Positions 16,553-24,469 of a DNA stretch of 64,000 bases are shown here, one piece after another (positions within the stretch are counted from its first letter, which is position 1; each line of letters begins with the position of its first letter). The translations under genes and the position numbers were made by a program. Source of the stretch: Mucilaginibacter ginkgonis (GTDB lineage: Bacteria; Bacteroidota; Bacteroidia; Sphingobacteriales; Sphingobacteriaceae); NCBI RefSeq assembly GCF_009754905.2, contig NZ_CP066775.1, positions 2,976,001 to 3,040,000 of the forward strand, written 5' to 3'. A model generated the notes under the pieces. That model saw only the letters and a program-made list of their open reading frames with translations. It was not told where the DNA came from and made no database searches.

Positions 16553-17404
16553 TTAAGCTCCTAAAACAACCCGCTTAAATGCGGTAACGGTGAGCCCTTT
16601 CTCAACGCCGTTTAGGAACTGAGAAATATTTTTTGAAGGGTCTTTCACAAACTCCTGGTTCAACAAGGTTGAATCTTTGTAAAATTTGTTCAGTTTACCC
16701 TGAGCGATCTTTTCTACCATATCCTCTGGTTTACCTTCTGCACGGATCTGCTCTTTGGCAATCGCAATCTCGCGCTCAACAGTGTTGGCATCAACACCGT
16801 CTTTATCAACCGCAACGGGGTTCATAGCTGCAATTTGCATAGCAACGTCTTTACCTGCTTCATCAGCACCGGCTACGTTTGCGCTTAATCCTACCAATAC
16901 CCCTAAACGAAAGTTACCGTGGATGTAAGCGATGATCTTTTCGCCGGTCAATACTTCGTAAGTACTAACAGTGATCTTCTCGCCAATTTTACCTGTCATG
17001 TCTAAAACTGCATCAGCAATTTTAACACGGCTGGTTTCTGTATCAACTTCTAACTGGCCTAGCTCTTCTAAAGAAGCCGGTAATTGTTGTACCGCCTCAT
17101 TAGCTACAGCGTTACCAAAAGCAATAAACTCAGCGTTTTTAGCAACAAAGTCTGTCTCGCAGCTAAGAACAATGATCACACCGTTTTTGCCATCAGCAGA
17201 AGTACGTGCAATAACTACACCCTCTTTGCTTTCGCGGTCGCTGCGGCTTGCTGCTACTTTAGCACCTTTTTTTCTTAAAAAGTCGATCGCTGCTTCAAAG
17301 TCTCCGTTGGTTTCTGTTAAAGCTTTTTTGCAATCCATCATACCTGCACCTGTTTGCTGGCGTAGTTTGTTTACGTCGGCTGCAGAAATTTGTACTGTTG
17401 ACAT
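16553..17404 (-). CDS. tsf: Translation elongation factor Ts
   Basis: 283 residues. Nucleotide exchange factor for EF-Tu. The N-terminal UBA-like domain with VNKLRQQTGAGMMDCKKALTE is followed by the TDFVAKNAEF core motif and IAAMNPVAV. Last gene of the rplM-rpsI-rpsB-tsf operon, separated from rpsB by a 144-bp gap holding an inverted repeat. Confidence 0.97.
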   Translation of the reverse strand: MSTVQISAADVNKLRQQTGAGMMDCKKALTETNGDFEAAIDFLRKKGAKVAASRSDRESKEGVVIARTSADGKNGVIIVLSCETDFVAKNAEFIAFGNAVANEAVQQLPASLEELGQLEVDTETSRVKIADAVLDMTGKIGEKITVSTYEVLTGEKIIAYIHGNFRLGVLVGLSANVAGADEAGKDVAMQIAAMNPVAVDKDGVDANTVEREIAIAKEQIRAEGKPEDMVEKIAQGKLNKFYKDSTLLNQEFVKDPSKNISQFLNGVEKGLTVTAFKRVVLGA

Positions 17405-17411
17405 GTTTTTA

Positions 17412-17547
17412 ATTTAGTGAGTGGTGAATTGTGAGTTGTGAATAGTTCAGCAATTCTACACCCGGTTATGTTTTTCTGTTAAGTAAAAAAGTGATGAGTT
17501 GTAAAATGGAAAACCACTCACAATTCACCACTCTTAATTCACTAAAT
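17412..17547. repeat. Inverted-repeat element between rpsB and tsf
   Basis: An 18-bp arm (17419-17436, GAGTGGTGAATTGTGAGT) is repeated inverted at 17516-17533, flanked by outer ATTTAGTGA/TCACTAAAT arms. A related fragment, GTGAGTGGTGAGTAG, occurs at about 12201. It sits inside the operon and could fold in the mRNA between the two genes. Confidence 0.8.
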
Positions 17548-17548
17548 A

Positions 17549-18379
17549 TTATTCTTTTGTAGCAGGTTCTGCATCTGCAGATGCAGTTTTACGTGCACGT
17601 TTGCCGCCTTCTGCTGTAGCCGCTGCTTCCGGAGCGTCAACTTTAGATTTTGCTGCAACTGCTTCTTTCTCTGCTTCGTCCTCTTTCTCGCGTTTGCGCT
17701 CGTCTAAACCTTCTTGTATAGCCTGGATAATAATACCGGTTATTAAAGAGATAGATTTAGTAGCATCGTCATTCGCCGGGATAGGGAAATCGATGTTTGA
17801 AGGGTCTGAGTTCGTATCAACCATTGCAAAGGTTGGGATGTTCAGCTTCAAAGATTCTGCAACCGCGATGTGCTCTTTCTTAACGTCTATCAAAAATAAC
17901 GCAGCAGGTAAGCGGTTAAGATCTGCTATACCACCTAACAAGGTTTCTAACTTCACACGCTCGCGCTGTATCATCAGACGCTCTTTTTTAGAAAGGATGC
18001 TGTAAGTACCGTCTTTAGTCAGCTTGTCGATGTTAGACATCTTTTTGATAGACTTGCGTACGGTAGCGAAGTTGGTTAACATACCACCTAACCAACGCTC
18101 GGTTACGTAAGGCATATTCACGCTTTTCGCGTAATCGGCAACGATGTCTTTAGCTTGCTTTTTAGTAGCAACGAAAAGCACTTTACGGCCCGATTTTACA
18201 ATTTGTTTTATAGCCGAAGCGGCTTCTTCTACCTTAGATAAGGTTTTGTTAAGATCTATAATGTGGATACCGTTACGCTCCATAAAAATGTACTGAGACA
18301 TTTTTGGATCCCATTTGCGGGTAAGGTGACCAAAGTGTACACCTGCATCCAGTAAATCCTGATATGTTGTTCTTGCCAT
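17549..18379 (-). CDS. rpsB: 30S ribosomal protein S2
   Basis: 276 residues with YQDLLDAGVHFGHLTRKWDPKM at the N-terminus and the conserved NRLPAALFLIDVKKEHIAV and DTNSDP segments. The C-terminus has an extra charged, Ala/Glu/Lys-rich tail. The start is supported by a good Shine-Dalgarno (GGAGG, 9 nt before the ATG), unusual in this window. Confidence 0.97.
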   Translation of the reverse strand: MARTTYQDLLDAGVHFGHLTRKWDPKMSQYIFMERNGIHIIDLNKTLSKVEEAASAIKQIVKSGRKVLFVATKKQAKDIVADYAKSVNMPYVTERWLGGMLTNFATVRKSIKKMSNIDKLTKDGTYSILSKKERLMIQRERVKLETLLGGIADLNRLPAALFLIDVKKEHIAVAESLKLNIPTFAMVDTNSDPSNIDFPIPANDDATKSISLITGIIIQAIQEGLDERKREKEDEAEKEAVAAKSKVDAPEAAATAEGGKRARKTASADAEPATKE

Positions 18380-18400
18380 TGTTGTGTCCTCCTTAAATGA

Positions 18401-18787
18401 TTAACGTTTACTGAATTGGAATTTACGACGTGCTTTTCTGCGGCCCGGTTTCTTACGCTCAACCATACGGTCATCACGTGTCATTAAACCTTTAGCGCGT
18501 AATGCAGGTTTCTTTTCAGCATCAAGTTCAACAATAGCTTTAGCAATAGCTAAACGAACGGCTTCTGCCTGTCCTTTTACACCACCACCTGCTACGTTTA
18601 CAACAATGTCGAACTTACCCTCTGAACCCGAAACGAGTAAAGACTGGGTAGCCACATATTGTAAAGGCAAAGTAGGGAAATACTCTTTGTAATCTTTACC
18701 GTTAACGGTAAGCGCGCCGTTGCCATCATTTAAGTAGATGCGTGCAACAGCTGTTTTTCTTCTGCCCGAAGTGTTTGTTGTTGGCAT
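18401..18787 (-). CDS. rpsI: 30S ribosomal protein S9
   Basis: 128 residues. Conserved GRRKTAVARIYL, GGGVKGQAEAVRLAIAKA and the basic C-terminus RKKPGRRKARRKFQFSKR, whose last residues reach the ribosomal P site. Second gene of the operon, 25 bp after rplM, with GGAG before the ATG. Confidence 0.98.
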   Translation of the reverse strand: MPTTNTSGRRKTAVARIYLNDGNGALTVNGKDYKEYFPTLPLQYVATQSLLVSGSEGKFDIVVNVAGGGVKGQAEAVRLAIAKAIVELDAEKKPALRAKGLMTRDDRMVERKKPGRRKARRKFQFSKR

Positions 18788-18812
18788 TTTTTTTCTCCTT
18801 TAAAATAAAAAG

Positions 18813-19250
18813 TTAAACGGTTTTAGGGCTTTGTGCTGCATGAGGATGCTCGGCGCCTGCATAAACATGCAGATTACCAAATAAGGCACGGCCCAAACGA
18901 TTTTTAGGTAACATACCGCGTACAGCTTTTTCAACCACACGCTCGGGATGTTTAGCCATTAACTCCTTAGGAGAAATGAAACGCTGACCGCCCGGGTAAC
19001 CGGTGTAAGAGATGTATTGCTTGGTGGCAAATTTATCTCCGGTCAACTTTACCTTGTCTGCATTGATAACAATAACGTTATCACCACAGTCTACGTTTGG
19101 GGTGAACCCTGGCTTGTGCTTACCGCGGATCATCATAGCGATCTTAGTACACAAGCGCCCCAAAATCTCGCCATTTGCGTCAACAACAACCCATTCTTTG
19201 TTAACGGTTTTTTTGTTGGCAGAGACAGTTTTGTAACTTAACGTATTCAC
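18813..19250 (-). CDS. rplM: 50S ribosomal protein L13
   Basis: 145 residues with WVVVDANGEILGRLCTKIA, IRGKHKPGFTPN and AVRGMLPKNRLGRALFGNLHVYAG. It starts with GTG at 19250 (no ATG in range). First gene of the operon, about 50 nt downstream of a well-formed promoter, with a short hairpin at the predicted 5' end of the transcript. Confidence 0.97.
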   Translation of the reverse strand: MNTLSYKTVSANKKTVNKEWVVVDANGEILGRLCTKIAMMIRGKHKPGFTPNVDCGDNVIVINADKVKLTGDKFATKQYISYTGYPGGQRFISPKELMAKHPERVVEKAVRGMLPKNRLGRALFGNLHVYAGAEHPHAAQSPKTV

Positions 19251-19284
19251 TTGCTTTTAATTAATTTATAAATACTTTTATTAA

Positions 19285-19300
19285 CCCCGCATTTTTCGGG
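19285..19300 (-). promoter_or_regulatory. 5'-leader hairpin of rplM mRNA
   Basis: On the minus strand CCCG, a loop of AAAAATG and CGGG form a short stem right at the predicted transcription start. It may stabilise the 5' end or belong to a ribosomal-protein leader; too small to decide. Confidence 0.35.
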
Positions 19301-19304
19301 ACTG

Positions 19305-19334
19305 CAAAGATACAGCTTTTGGGTTAAGTTACAA
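19305..19334 (-). promoter_or_regulatory. Bacteroidota-type promoter of the rplM operon
   Basis: On the minus strand TTG (19334-19332), a 19-nt spacer, and TATCTTTG (19312-19305) match the -33/-7 consensus of Bacteroidota sigma-70-like promoters with the standard spacing. Predicted start near 19298. Confidence 0.85.
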
Positions 19335-19408
19335 GTGGTTGGGCAGATTTTTGTAATGCGTTTTACACAACGCTATAAACATATCTCTATTAAAACTTTA
19401 TTAGGAAA

Positions 19409-19975
19409 ATGGAAAAAAATGAGTTGCACGCATTAGTGGGAAGACAATTTATTATAACTGGTTTTATCCAACAAAAACTGGAAATAGTGAATTACATAAA
19501 AGAAGGTTATGATAACAATGCACCTGTATTGATGAATAATAGGTTCTTGCATTTTACAGCTCATAACTTATACAGATCAATAATTGTTGATTTGGGAGCA
19601 TTATTTAGTGATAAGAAAAACACACATAAGAATAATTTCAATCAGATTATTTCTAATAGCAAATATTCAAATTCACTTAAACGTGAAGCTGTTCTTACAA
19701 TACGCGATTTAATAGCTTCTCAGAAAGATAATATTGAAGAAATTATAAGGTTACGTGATAAAGAAATTGCCCACTACGACTTTGAAGCAATTCCAGCAAC
19801 TATAAAGTTTAATTTTGATCGGCTTAAACTTATTAATTGTCTTTTTGAAACTGCTCTCAAAATAATAATGATATGTGGCGAGTCTCCCATAGATAAAGAG
19901 AATTCGGTGCATTATTCATTTGATAGATATAACCAATATTTGCGCTCTTTGAAAAGTCTAATCAATTACAAATAA
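19409..19975 (+). CDS. AbiU2/HEPN-like protein
   Basis: 188 residues, mostly alpha-helical, soluble. The segment RLRDKEIAHYD near residue 118 fits the R-x4-6-H motif of HEPN ribonuclease domains and the AbiU2 (phage abortive infection) family in particular. The coding sequence is clearly richer in A and T than its neighbours, pointing to horizontal transfer. It is alone: no nucleotidyltransferase (MNT) antitoxin is adjacent. A non-defence HEPN/Cthe-2314-like role is possible. Confidence 0.6.
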   Translation: MEKNELHALVGRQFIITGFIQQKLEIVNYIKEGYDNNAPVLMNNRFLHFTAHNLYRSIIVDLGALFSDKKNTHKNNFNQIISNSKYSNSLKREAVLTIRDLIASQKDNIEEIIRLRDKEIAHYDFEAIPATIKFNFDRLKLINCLFETALKIIMICGESPIDKENSVHYSFDRYNQYLRSLKSLINYK

Positions 19976-20119
19976 CACCTGTTTTGTCTGGGCCTTACCC
20001 TCGCTTCGCTTGGGTCATGCCATCCGCTATATCTGCTGCGCAGGATGCCGCTCCTGTCATTAACGCAAACTTTCAGTTTGTTGCCCCCTTAGTTAACTCA
20101 AGTAATATTTTCCCCGCCA

Positions 20120-20289
20120 GCGGGCAGCTTCGGATGAAAGCACGAGCCGCTACTGAGGGTTAGCGTGATGAGGGCCTTGCGAGTGTTTTGCAGCGCAGGG
20201 CTTGTGCGGAAAAGAAGCCTTTCGCTGGCTTGGCCTTTTTGGTTCTTTTGTGGCTAAGACAAAAGAACGAAGCCACCGCGGCGAATTAG
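20120..20289. repeat. Hairpin element E, copy 1
   Basis: TTTTTGG precedes a perfect stem GTTCTTTTGT (20242-20251) / ACAAAAGAAC (20259-20268) with loop GGCTAAG, followed by GCGGCGAATTAG. The copy at 23242-23436 has the same layout with a different but equally perfect stem. Confidence 0.65.
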
Positions 20290-20343
20290 CGTTGAAACTG
20301 AATAGGATTCGTCGCTTTATTTAAAAAATCGAATTTATGCCCT

Positions 20344-20365
20344 GGTCCAGATTTAAATCTGGACC
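20344..20365. repeat. 22-bp perfect palindrome
   Basis: GGTCCAGATTT and its exact reverse complement abut with no spacer, giving a fully self-complementary site centred on TTTAAA. Confidence 0.85.
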
Positions 20366-20501
20366 TCACCATTCCGATAACTATCGGGACTTATCACAAA
20401 GGACAAGACAGAGATTGGGGGCGCAATCCTTGCTTCCTTCGCCTCATCTGTTAAGCGTATCGCTGTTTCACCCTGAAACACTTTTATGGCTTTTTAGCCT
20501 G

Positions 20502-20526
20502 TGACTTGTCCTGAAATAAGTTTACA
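20502..20526 (+). repeat. Left terminal inverted repeat of the IS
   Basis: Begins TGACTTGTCCTG. Compared with the right end, mismatches are at positions 5, 12, 16 and 22 only. Confidence 0.88.
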
Positions 20527-20544
20527 GAAAAGTAGAGGAACAAG

Positions 20545-20853
20545 ATGGACAAATGGAAAGCGGAGCGTATCATACATGAGCGTGAGATCATGGGTAAGAG
20601 TTTGCGTACCTTAGCAAAAAAGTACGGCGTATCACCCACAACTATTTCCCGCATAGTGAACAAGGACAAGTTAAACGAAAAGGCATTGAGAAGTTCGAAG
20701 AAGACAGTTCTTCCCGATGATGTGTCTTTATTGAAAGCGATGTTACGGACAGAGCAGCTAAAGAATGAGCTGCTGAATAACATCATAGATATAGCAGATA
20801 AGGAGCTGGGTACCAACATCAGAAAAAAGTCTGGCACCAGGCAGTCGGAGTAA
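20545..20853 (+). CDS. IS3-family transposase OrfA
   Basis: 102 residues. The N-terminal helix-turn-helix (SLRTLAKKYGVSPTTISRIVN) binds the IS ends, and a following heptad-like helix mediates multimerisation. Its last codons contain the A AAA AAG slippery heptamer at 20823-20829, where ribosomes can shift -1 into orfB. OrfA alone usually regulates transposition. Confidence 0.92.
   Translation: MDKWKAERIIHEREIMGKSLRTLAKKYGVSPTTISRIVNKDKLNEKALRSSKKTVLPDDVSLLKAMLRTEQLKNELLNNIIDIADKELGTNIRKKSGTRQSE
20823..20829 (+). promoter_or_regulatory. -1 programmed frameshift site (A AAA AAG)
   Basis: The heptamer is in the correct phase of the orfA frame. The -1 frame is open from here through the orfB ATG at 20856 (VWHQAVGVSM...), so a shift yields an OrfAB fusion. 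Confidence 0.85.
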
Positions 20854-20855
20854 GC

Positions 20856-21728
20856 ATGCAAAAACGCAGCCGCGGGCTGCGCGAGTTATGCAGACTGCTT
20901 GGTTACAGTTCACAAGCCTATTACCAGCATCACCGGTCCACAGAAATGCGGACTTTTAAACAAGAAGAAATCATTCAGCAAGTAATGGCACACCGTCGCC
21001 GCCAGCCGCGGCTGGGTGCAAGGAAACTGCTTGAACTGATACGGCCCGGCATAGGGCGGGATGCATTCTTTGAGCTTTTGAGAGAAAACGGCTTGCTGGT
21101 GCGCAGGAAAATATACCGTACGCGTACCACCTTTTCCTGCCACCGCTTTAAGAAATACCCCGACCTGACGGGCGGCCTGGTGCCTGCAGCGCCGGGGCGG
21201 CTGTGGGTGAGCGATATCACTTACATCCGCGTGGGGCAGGGCTTTGCTTACCTGAGCCTGGTCACGGATGCTTACAGCCGAAAGATCATTGGCTTCTGTC
21301 TGAGCCATGATCTTTCTACCGGCAGCTGCCTTACAGCACTTGAAATGGCCTTATCACAAAAGCAACCCGACACCCCGCTGATCCATCATTCGGATCGCGG
21401 CACGCAATATTGCAGCGGTACCTATACAGCACTTTTGATCAAAGAAGGCATTGGTATCAGTATGACCCAAAGCGGGAACCCGCGTGATAATGCCATTGCA
21501 GAACGTGTAAACGGTATACTTAAACTTGAACTGTTAAATGAGGCTTACAAAAACCTGAGCGGTGCAACACGTGCGGTACGCAGCGCTATAAATACTTACA
21601 ACAACTTAAGGCCGCACAGCAGTATAGATATGATGACACCACAGGCAGCACACCGGGAATCCGGACCCCTCAGGCGGCGATGGCGAAACTATTATCCCAA
21701 TCATCAACAAATAACAGAGCAAGTGTAA
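20856..21728 (+). CDS. IS3-family transposase OrfB (catalytic)
   Basis: 290 residues from the ATG, but the frame is open back to the slippery site, so the active enzyme is probably the OrfAB frameshift product. N-terminal HTH_21-like segment (ARKLLELIRPGIGRD), then the retroviral-type integrase core with the DDE residues in WVSDITYI, HHSDRGTQYC and NAIAERVNGILK. C-terminus ends with LRPHSSIDMMTPQ, typical of the family. No disruption seen. Confidence 0.95.
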   Translation: MQKRSRGLRELCRLLGYSSQAYYQHHRSTEMRTFKQEEIIQQVMAHRRRQPRLGARKLLELIRPGIGRDAFFELLRENGLLVRRKIYRTRTTFSCHRFKKYPDLTGGLVPAAPGRLWVSDITYIRVGQGFAYLSLVTDAYSRKIIGFCLSHDLSTGSCLTALEMALSQKQPDTPLIHHSDRGTQYCSGTYTALLIKEGIGISMTQSGNPRDNAIAERVNGILKLELLNEAYKNLSGATRAVRSAINTYNNLRPHSSIDMMTPQAAHRESGPLRRRWRNYYPNHQQITEQV

Positions 21729-21786
21729 ACCCCTTTAAGGACTAAAATAAAAAGTGTAAATTCAATTCAGTATTAACAATTAAAAG

Positions 21787-21811
21787 TGTCAACTTTTTTT
21801 AGGACAGGTCA
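21787..21811 (-). repeat. Right terminal inverted repeat of the IS
   Basis: Read on the minus strand it begins TGACCTGTCCTA and ends in AAAGTTGACA; partner of 20502-20526. Confidence 0.88.
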
Positions 21812-22157
21812 CTGTTTTTATTGAAACACTGACAAAGTAGTGCTTGCAGGTAAACGCTGCAACGGCCTGATGATCAAGAAAGAGCAAGATCCTGTCAGAT
21901 ACTTAAAAGTAAGGAGCAATTGTTTCAACTGCTTCAGCTGAAACAGTGAAACACCCGTCCGCTGGCTGACGGACCAGCTATTTATCAATTCTCCCAATTC
22001 TTAAATCTGATAATCGCGACAATATTCGGGGCTAATTCAAACCCCCTCTCCTTCGGAGAGGGTCGGGGTGAGGCTCCAAATATCACCGCCGCATCATAAA
22101 ACGCCAGGCTTACTGACAAAGCCACAACCTTGCCTCATTTTTGTACGGGAGGCAATC
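21812..22157. other. Gene-free region right of the IS
   Basis: 346 bp without a gene. It contains a long imperfect palindrome (21922-21952, GTTTCAACTG... centred on AGCT at 21936-21939), a GTCCG/CGGAC hairpin (about 21957-21974) and a REP-like palindrome (22044-22075). TGAAACA/TGTTTCA words recur on both sides of the IS. Confidence 0.6.
22044..22075. repeat. REP-like palindrome upstream of LLM gene
   Basis: CCCTCTC-CTTCG-GAGAGGG followed by TCGGGGTGAGGCT; the cleanest copy of the family in the window. Confidence 0.8.
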
Positions 22158-23195
22158 ATGGAATTAAGCAACATTAAGTTAAGCGTTTTAGACCAGTCGC
22201 CGGTGCGCAAGGGGGTAACTGCCGAGCAGGCATTGCAGGAAACACTCGAACTGGCCAAACATACCGACCATTTGGGCTACCACCGCTTTTGGGTGGCAGA
22301 GCATCATAATATAGACAGCCTAGCCGGCAGCGCGCCCGAAGTATTGATGGCGCACCTGGCAGGGCAAACAAAGAACATCCGCATTGGCAGCGGCGGCGTA
22401 ATGATGCCAAACCATACAGCACTAAAGGTGGCCGAAAATTTTAAACTGCTGGAGGCACTATTTCCCGGCCGGATAGACCTGGGCATGGGCCGCGCACCTG
22501 GCACAGACAGGCTAACGGCTTCTGTACTGGCGCCCAACAATAACTTCAGCGATCAGGATTTTGTAAACCAACTATTCGATCTGCAAGCTTACTTTCACAA
22601 TACCGCAGAGGCAGGCACTATACAAGAAAAAGTTAAGGCCATACCCATGGCGGCAACCGCGCCCAAACAATGGCTGCTGAGCAGCAGCGGCGGCAGCGTA
22701 CGCTTCGCCGCGCATTTTGGCACTGGCTTTTCTTTCGCGCACTTCATCAACCCCAATGGCGGCCCAGAAGCGGTAGACCTTTACCGCCGGCACTTTAAGC
22801 CATCGGCAGATTTTACAAGTCCGCAAGCCAATGTGGCTATATTCATTTTCGTGTCAGACGACCCGGAAAAAGTTAAACAGCACCAGGCTTTGATGGACTT
22901 CAGGTTCCTGTCGCTCGAGCGCGGCCAAGGACTGTCGCCGGTTGGCTATGCAGATATAAAAGACGAGGTATACACCGATGCCGAATTAGAGCGAATTGCC
23001 TATAACCGCAAACGCATTATAGCAGGCAACAGCCGGTCAGTAAAAGAGCAGATCACCAGGTTGGTCAACAATTACCAGGTAGATGAGGTAATCGCCATTA
23101 CCATTGCCGAAGAATTTGACGACAGGCTGCAGTCTTATACGCTGTTAAAAGAAGTATTCAAAGAGACCGAAAATGTTGCGCAAGTTGCGGAGTAA
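22158..23195 (+). CDS. LLM-class flavin-dependent oxidoreductase (luciferase-like, MsnO8-type)
   Basis: 345 residues from the ATG at 22158, supported by GGGAGG eight nt upstream; earlier in-frame codons translate the REP repeat. TIM-barrel bacterial-luciferase fold: LSVLDQSPVRKG at the start, YHRFWVAEHHN, IRIGSGGVMMPNH and PGRIDLGMGRAPGTD are hallmarks of the luciferase-family group 1 subfamily. Would use reduced flavin and oxygen; the substrate is unknown. Stand-alone gene. Confidence 0.92.
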   Translation: MELSNIKLSVLDQSPVRKGVTAEQALQETLELAKHTDHLGYHRFWVAEHHNIDSLAGSAPEVLMAHLAGQTKNIRIGSGGVMMPNHTALKVAENFKLLEALFPGRIDLGMGRAPGTDRLTASVLAPNNNFSDQDFVNQLFDLQAYFHNTAEAGTIQEKVKAIPMAATAPKQWLLSSSGGSVRFAAHFGTGFSFAHFINPNGGPEAVDLYRRHFKPSADFTSPQANVAIFIFVSDDPEKVKQHQALMDFRFLSLERGQGLSPVGYADIKDEVYTDAELERIAYNRKRIIAGNSRSVKEQITRLVNNYQVDEVIAITIAEEFDDRLQSYTLLKEVFKETENVAQVAE

Positions 23196-23241
23196 TATCC
23201 GGGACCGGCACAGTCTATTATTACATATTTCGCTTTCATTA

Positions 23242-23436
23242 GTCGGTAACCGACAAAGAGGGGTGGCCTCGGCAGAAAAGGCGGGCCAGCGTTGGGGTGA
23301 ATGTCGTTTTAGCTTTTTCGGGCCGTAACCGAAAAAGCGTTAAGAAACGGCAGAGCGGGCTGAAGCGTTTTTTCTGCCTTGATTTTTTGGGTACTTTTTT
23401 ATCTAAGAAAAAAGTACCGAGTCCAGCGGCGAATGA
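23242..23436. repeat. Hairpin element E, copy 2
   Basis: Three hairpins in a row: GTCGG-TAA-CCGAC (23242-23254), GCTTTTTCGG/CCGAAAAAGC (23312-23338), and GGTACTTTTTT/AAAAAAGTACC (23390-23418, loop ATCTAAG) followed by GCGGCGAATGAG. The last corresponds to 20242-20268 with compensatory stem changes. Confidence 0.7.
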
Positions 23437-23439
23437 GTG

Positions 23440-24306
23440 CTACCCATTCTCTACCGCAGAGAAGATTTCTAAAACGATATTCCAGCGGTGTTTTGCGTCG
23501 GGTTGCCAGATGCGTACATAATTATAATTACTTACGATATTGCCTTTTTTGATACGTGCACGGCCATAGCTATAAGCCAGGTCGCCGCTAACGGCGCGTC
23601 CGGCATTGGTAGTTTCGGCAGTGATGCTAACCCCCTCGTTATCAATAAACTTCATCACCTTATCTATACCCACCATCGGCTGAAAGCCGGGGAAATAAAA
23701 ATGGCCTTCCGGACTGAAGAATTCTTTATAAGTACCTAAACCTGATATTTCCAGGGTATGGTTAACGGTCTTATCCGTATTCAGGATGATCGATTTGCCT
23801 AAGAAGGGGTCCTTGCTGGCGATCTTGCTGACCGGTTCAGGGTCTTGAATATCACTTACCGGGGTAGTCTCTGCTTCGGGGTGCTGGATGCCCAGATCGA
23901 TCAGCAGTTTCAGCTTATTGTTAGCATCGGCGCGCCAAACAGAAACGTAATCGCCGTATACCTTATCATCGTCTTCGGTGCTGTTGGTATAAACGTAAGA
24001 CCCTGCAGTAAATGCTAAACCACCATCGGCAGATATACGCGCAAAGTTTGGCGACCAGGTAAGCTTGCCCGGCTGGGCGTTTACGGTGCTGTAAAAGTCA
24101 GATATTTTAACTGCATCGGGTTTAAATACAATGCCTTCCGGATCGGCAACGGCTAAGAAGCCCGATTTAATTCCTTTTTTAGCAACAAGTTTATCGAAAG
24201 ACTCTTCGGCAGTTATAACGGTCTGTACTTTGGCTGTCTGGGCATAGCTGGTAACCGATCCCAAACCGCAAAGCAACAAGACTATAGCAGATTTATTAAT
24301 TTTCAT
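23440..24306 (-). CDS. Secreted protein with tandem NTF2/SnoaL-like (DUF4440-type) domains
   Basis: 288 residues with a clear signal peptide (MKINKSAIVLLLCGLGSVTSYAQ). Two weakly similar halves each end in a beta-rich stretch, YGDYVSVWRADANNKLKLLIDLG and NYNYVRIWQPDAKHRWNIVLEIF, typical of cone-shaped NTF2-like domains. No catalytic residues can be assigned. Probably periplasmic; the function is unknown. Confidence 0.65.
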   Translation of the reverse strand: MKINKSAIVLLLCGLGSVTSYAQTAKVQTVITAEESFDKLVAKKGIKSGFLAVADPEGIVFKPDAVKISDFYSTVNAQPGKLTWSPNFARISADGGLAFTAGSYVYTNSTEDDDKVYGDYVSVWRADANNKLKLLIDLGIQHPEAETTPVSDIQDPEPVSKIASKDPFLGKSIILNTDKTVNHTLEISGLGTYKEFFSPEGHFYFPGFQPMVGIDKVMKFIDNEGVSITAETTNAGRAVSGDLAYSYGRARIKKGNIVSNYNYVRIWQPDAKHRWNIVLEIFSAVENG

Positions 24307-24469
24307 TTCAGGTGATAGATGTCAGTTGCGAAATAACGATTGAATTTACAATTATACAAAACTCAATAACATAAAATCTTTTCTTTTATTGTTGATGGTT
24401 GCCGCACAGGCATTTACACTCTCGGCTATTTTGGATAAATTGCTGCTCTTTCAACCTAATTAACAGATC

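Larger units (their letters stand above)
19976..20501. other. Repeat-rich region left of the IS element
   Basis: No gene is seen in this 526-bp stretch. It holds GC-rich repeat sequence (about 19985-20110), a hairpin-bearing element (about 20120-20289), a 22-bp perfect palindrome (20344-20365), a small palindrome CCGATA-AC-TATCGG (20374-20387) and a GTTTCA/TGAAAC hairpin (about 20465-20478). Confidence 0.6.
20502..21811 (+). mobile_element. Complete IS3-family insertion sequence
   Basis: 1310 bp bounded by 25-bp terminal inverted repeats (20502-20526 and 21787-21811) that match at 21 of 25 positions and begin TGAC. A CTG triplet flanks both ends (20499-20501, 21812-21814), consistent with a 3-bp target duplication. 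It carries orfA and orfB with an A6G slippery site and an intact DDE triad, so it looks functional and recent. Confidence 0.92.

Noticed and set aside
22068..22157. N-terminal extension of the LLM oxidoreductase
   Set aside because: It translates intergenic sequence next to the REP palindrome; the ATG at 22158 has a good ribosome-binding site and starts the conserved domain.
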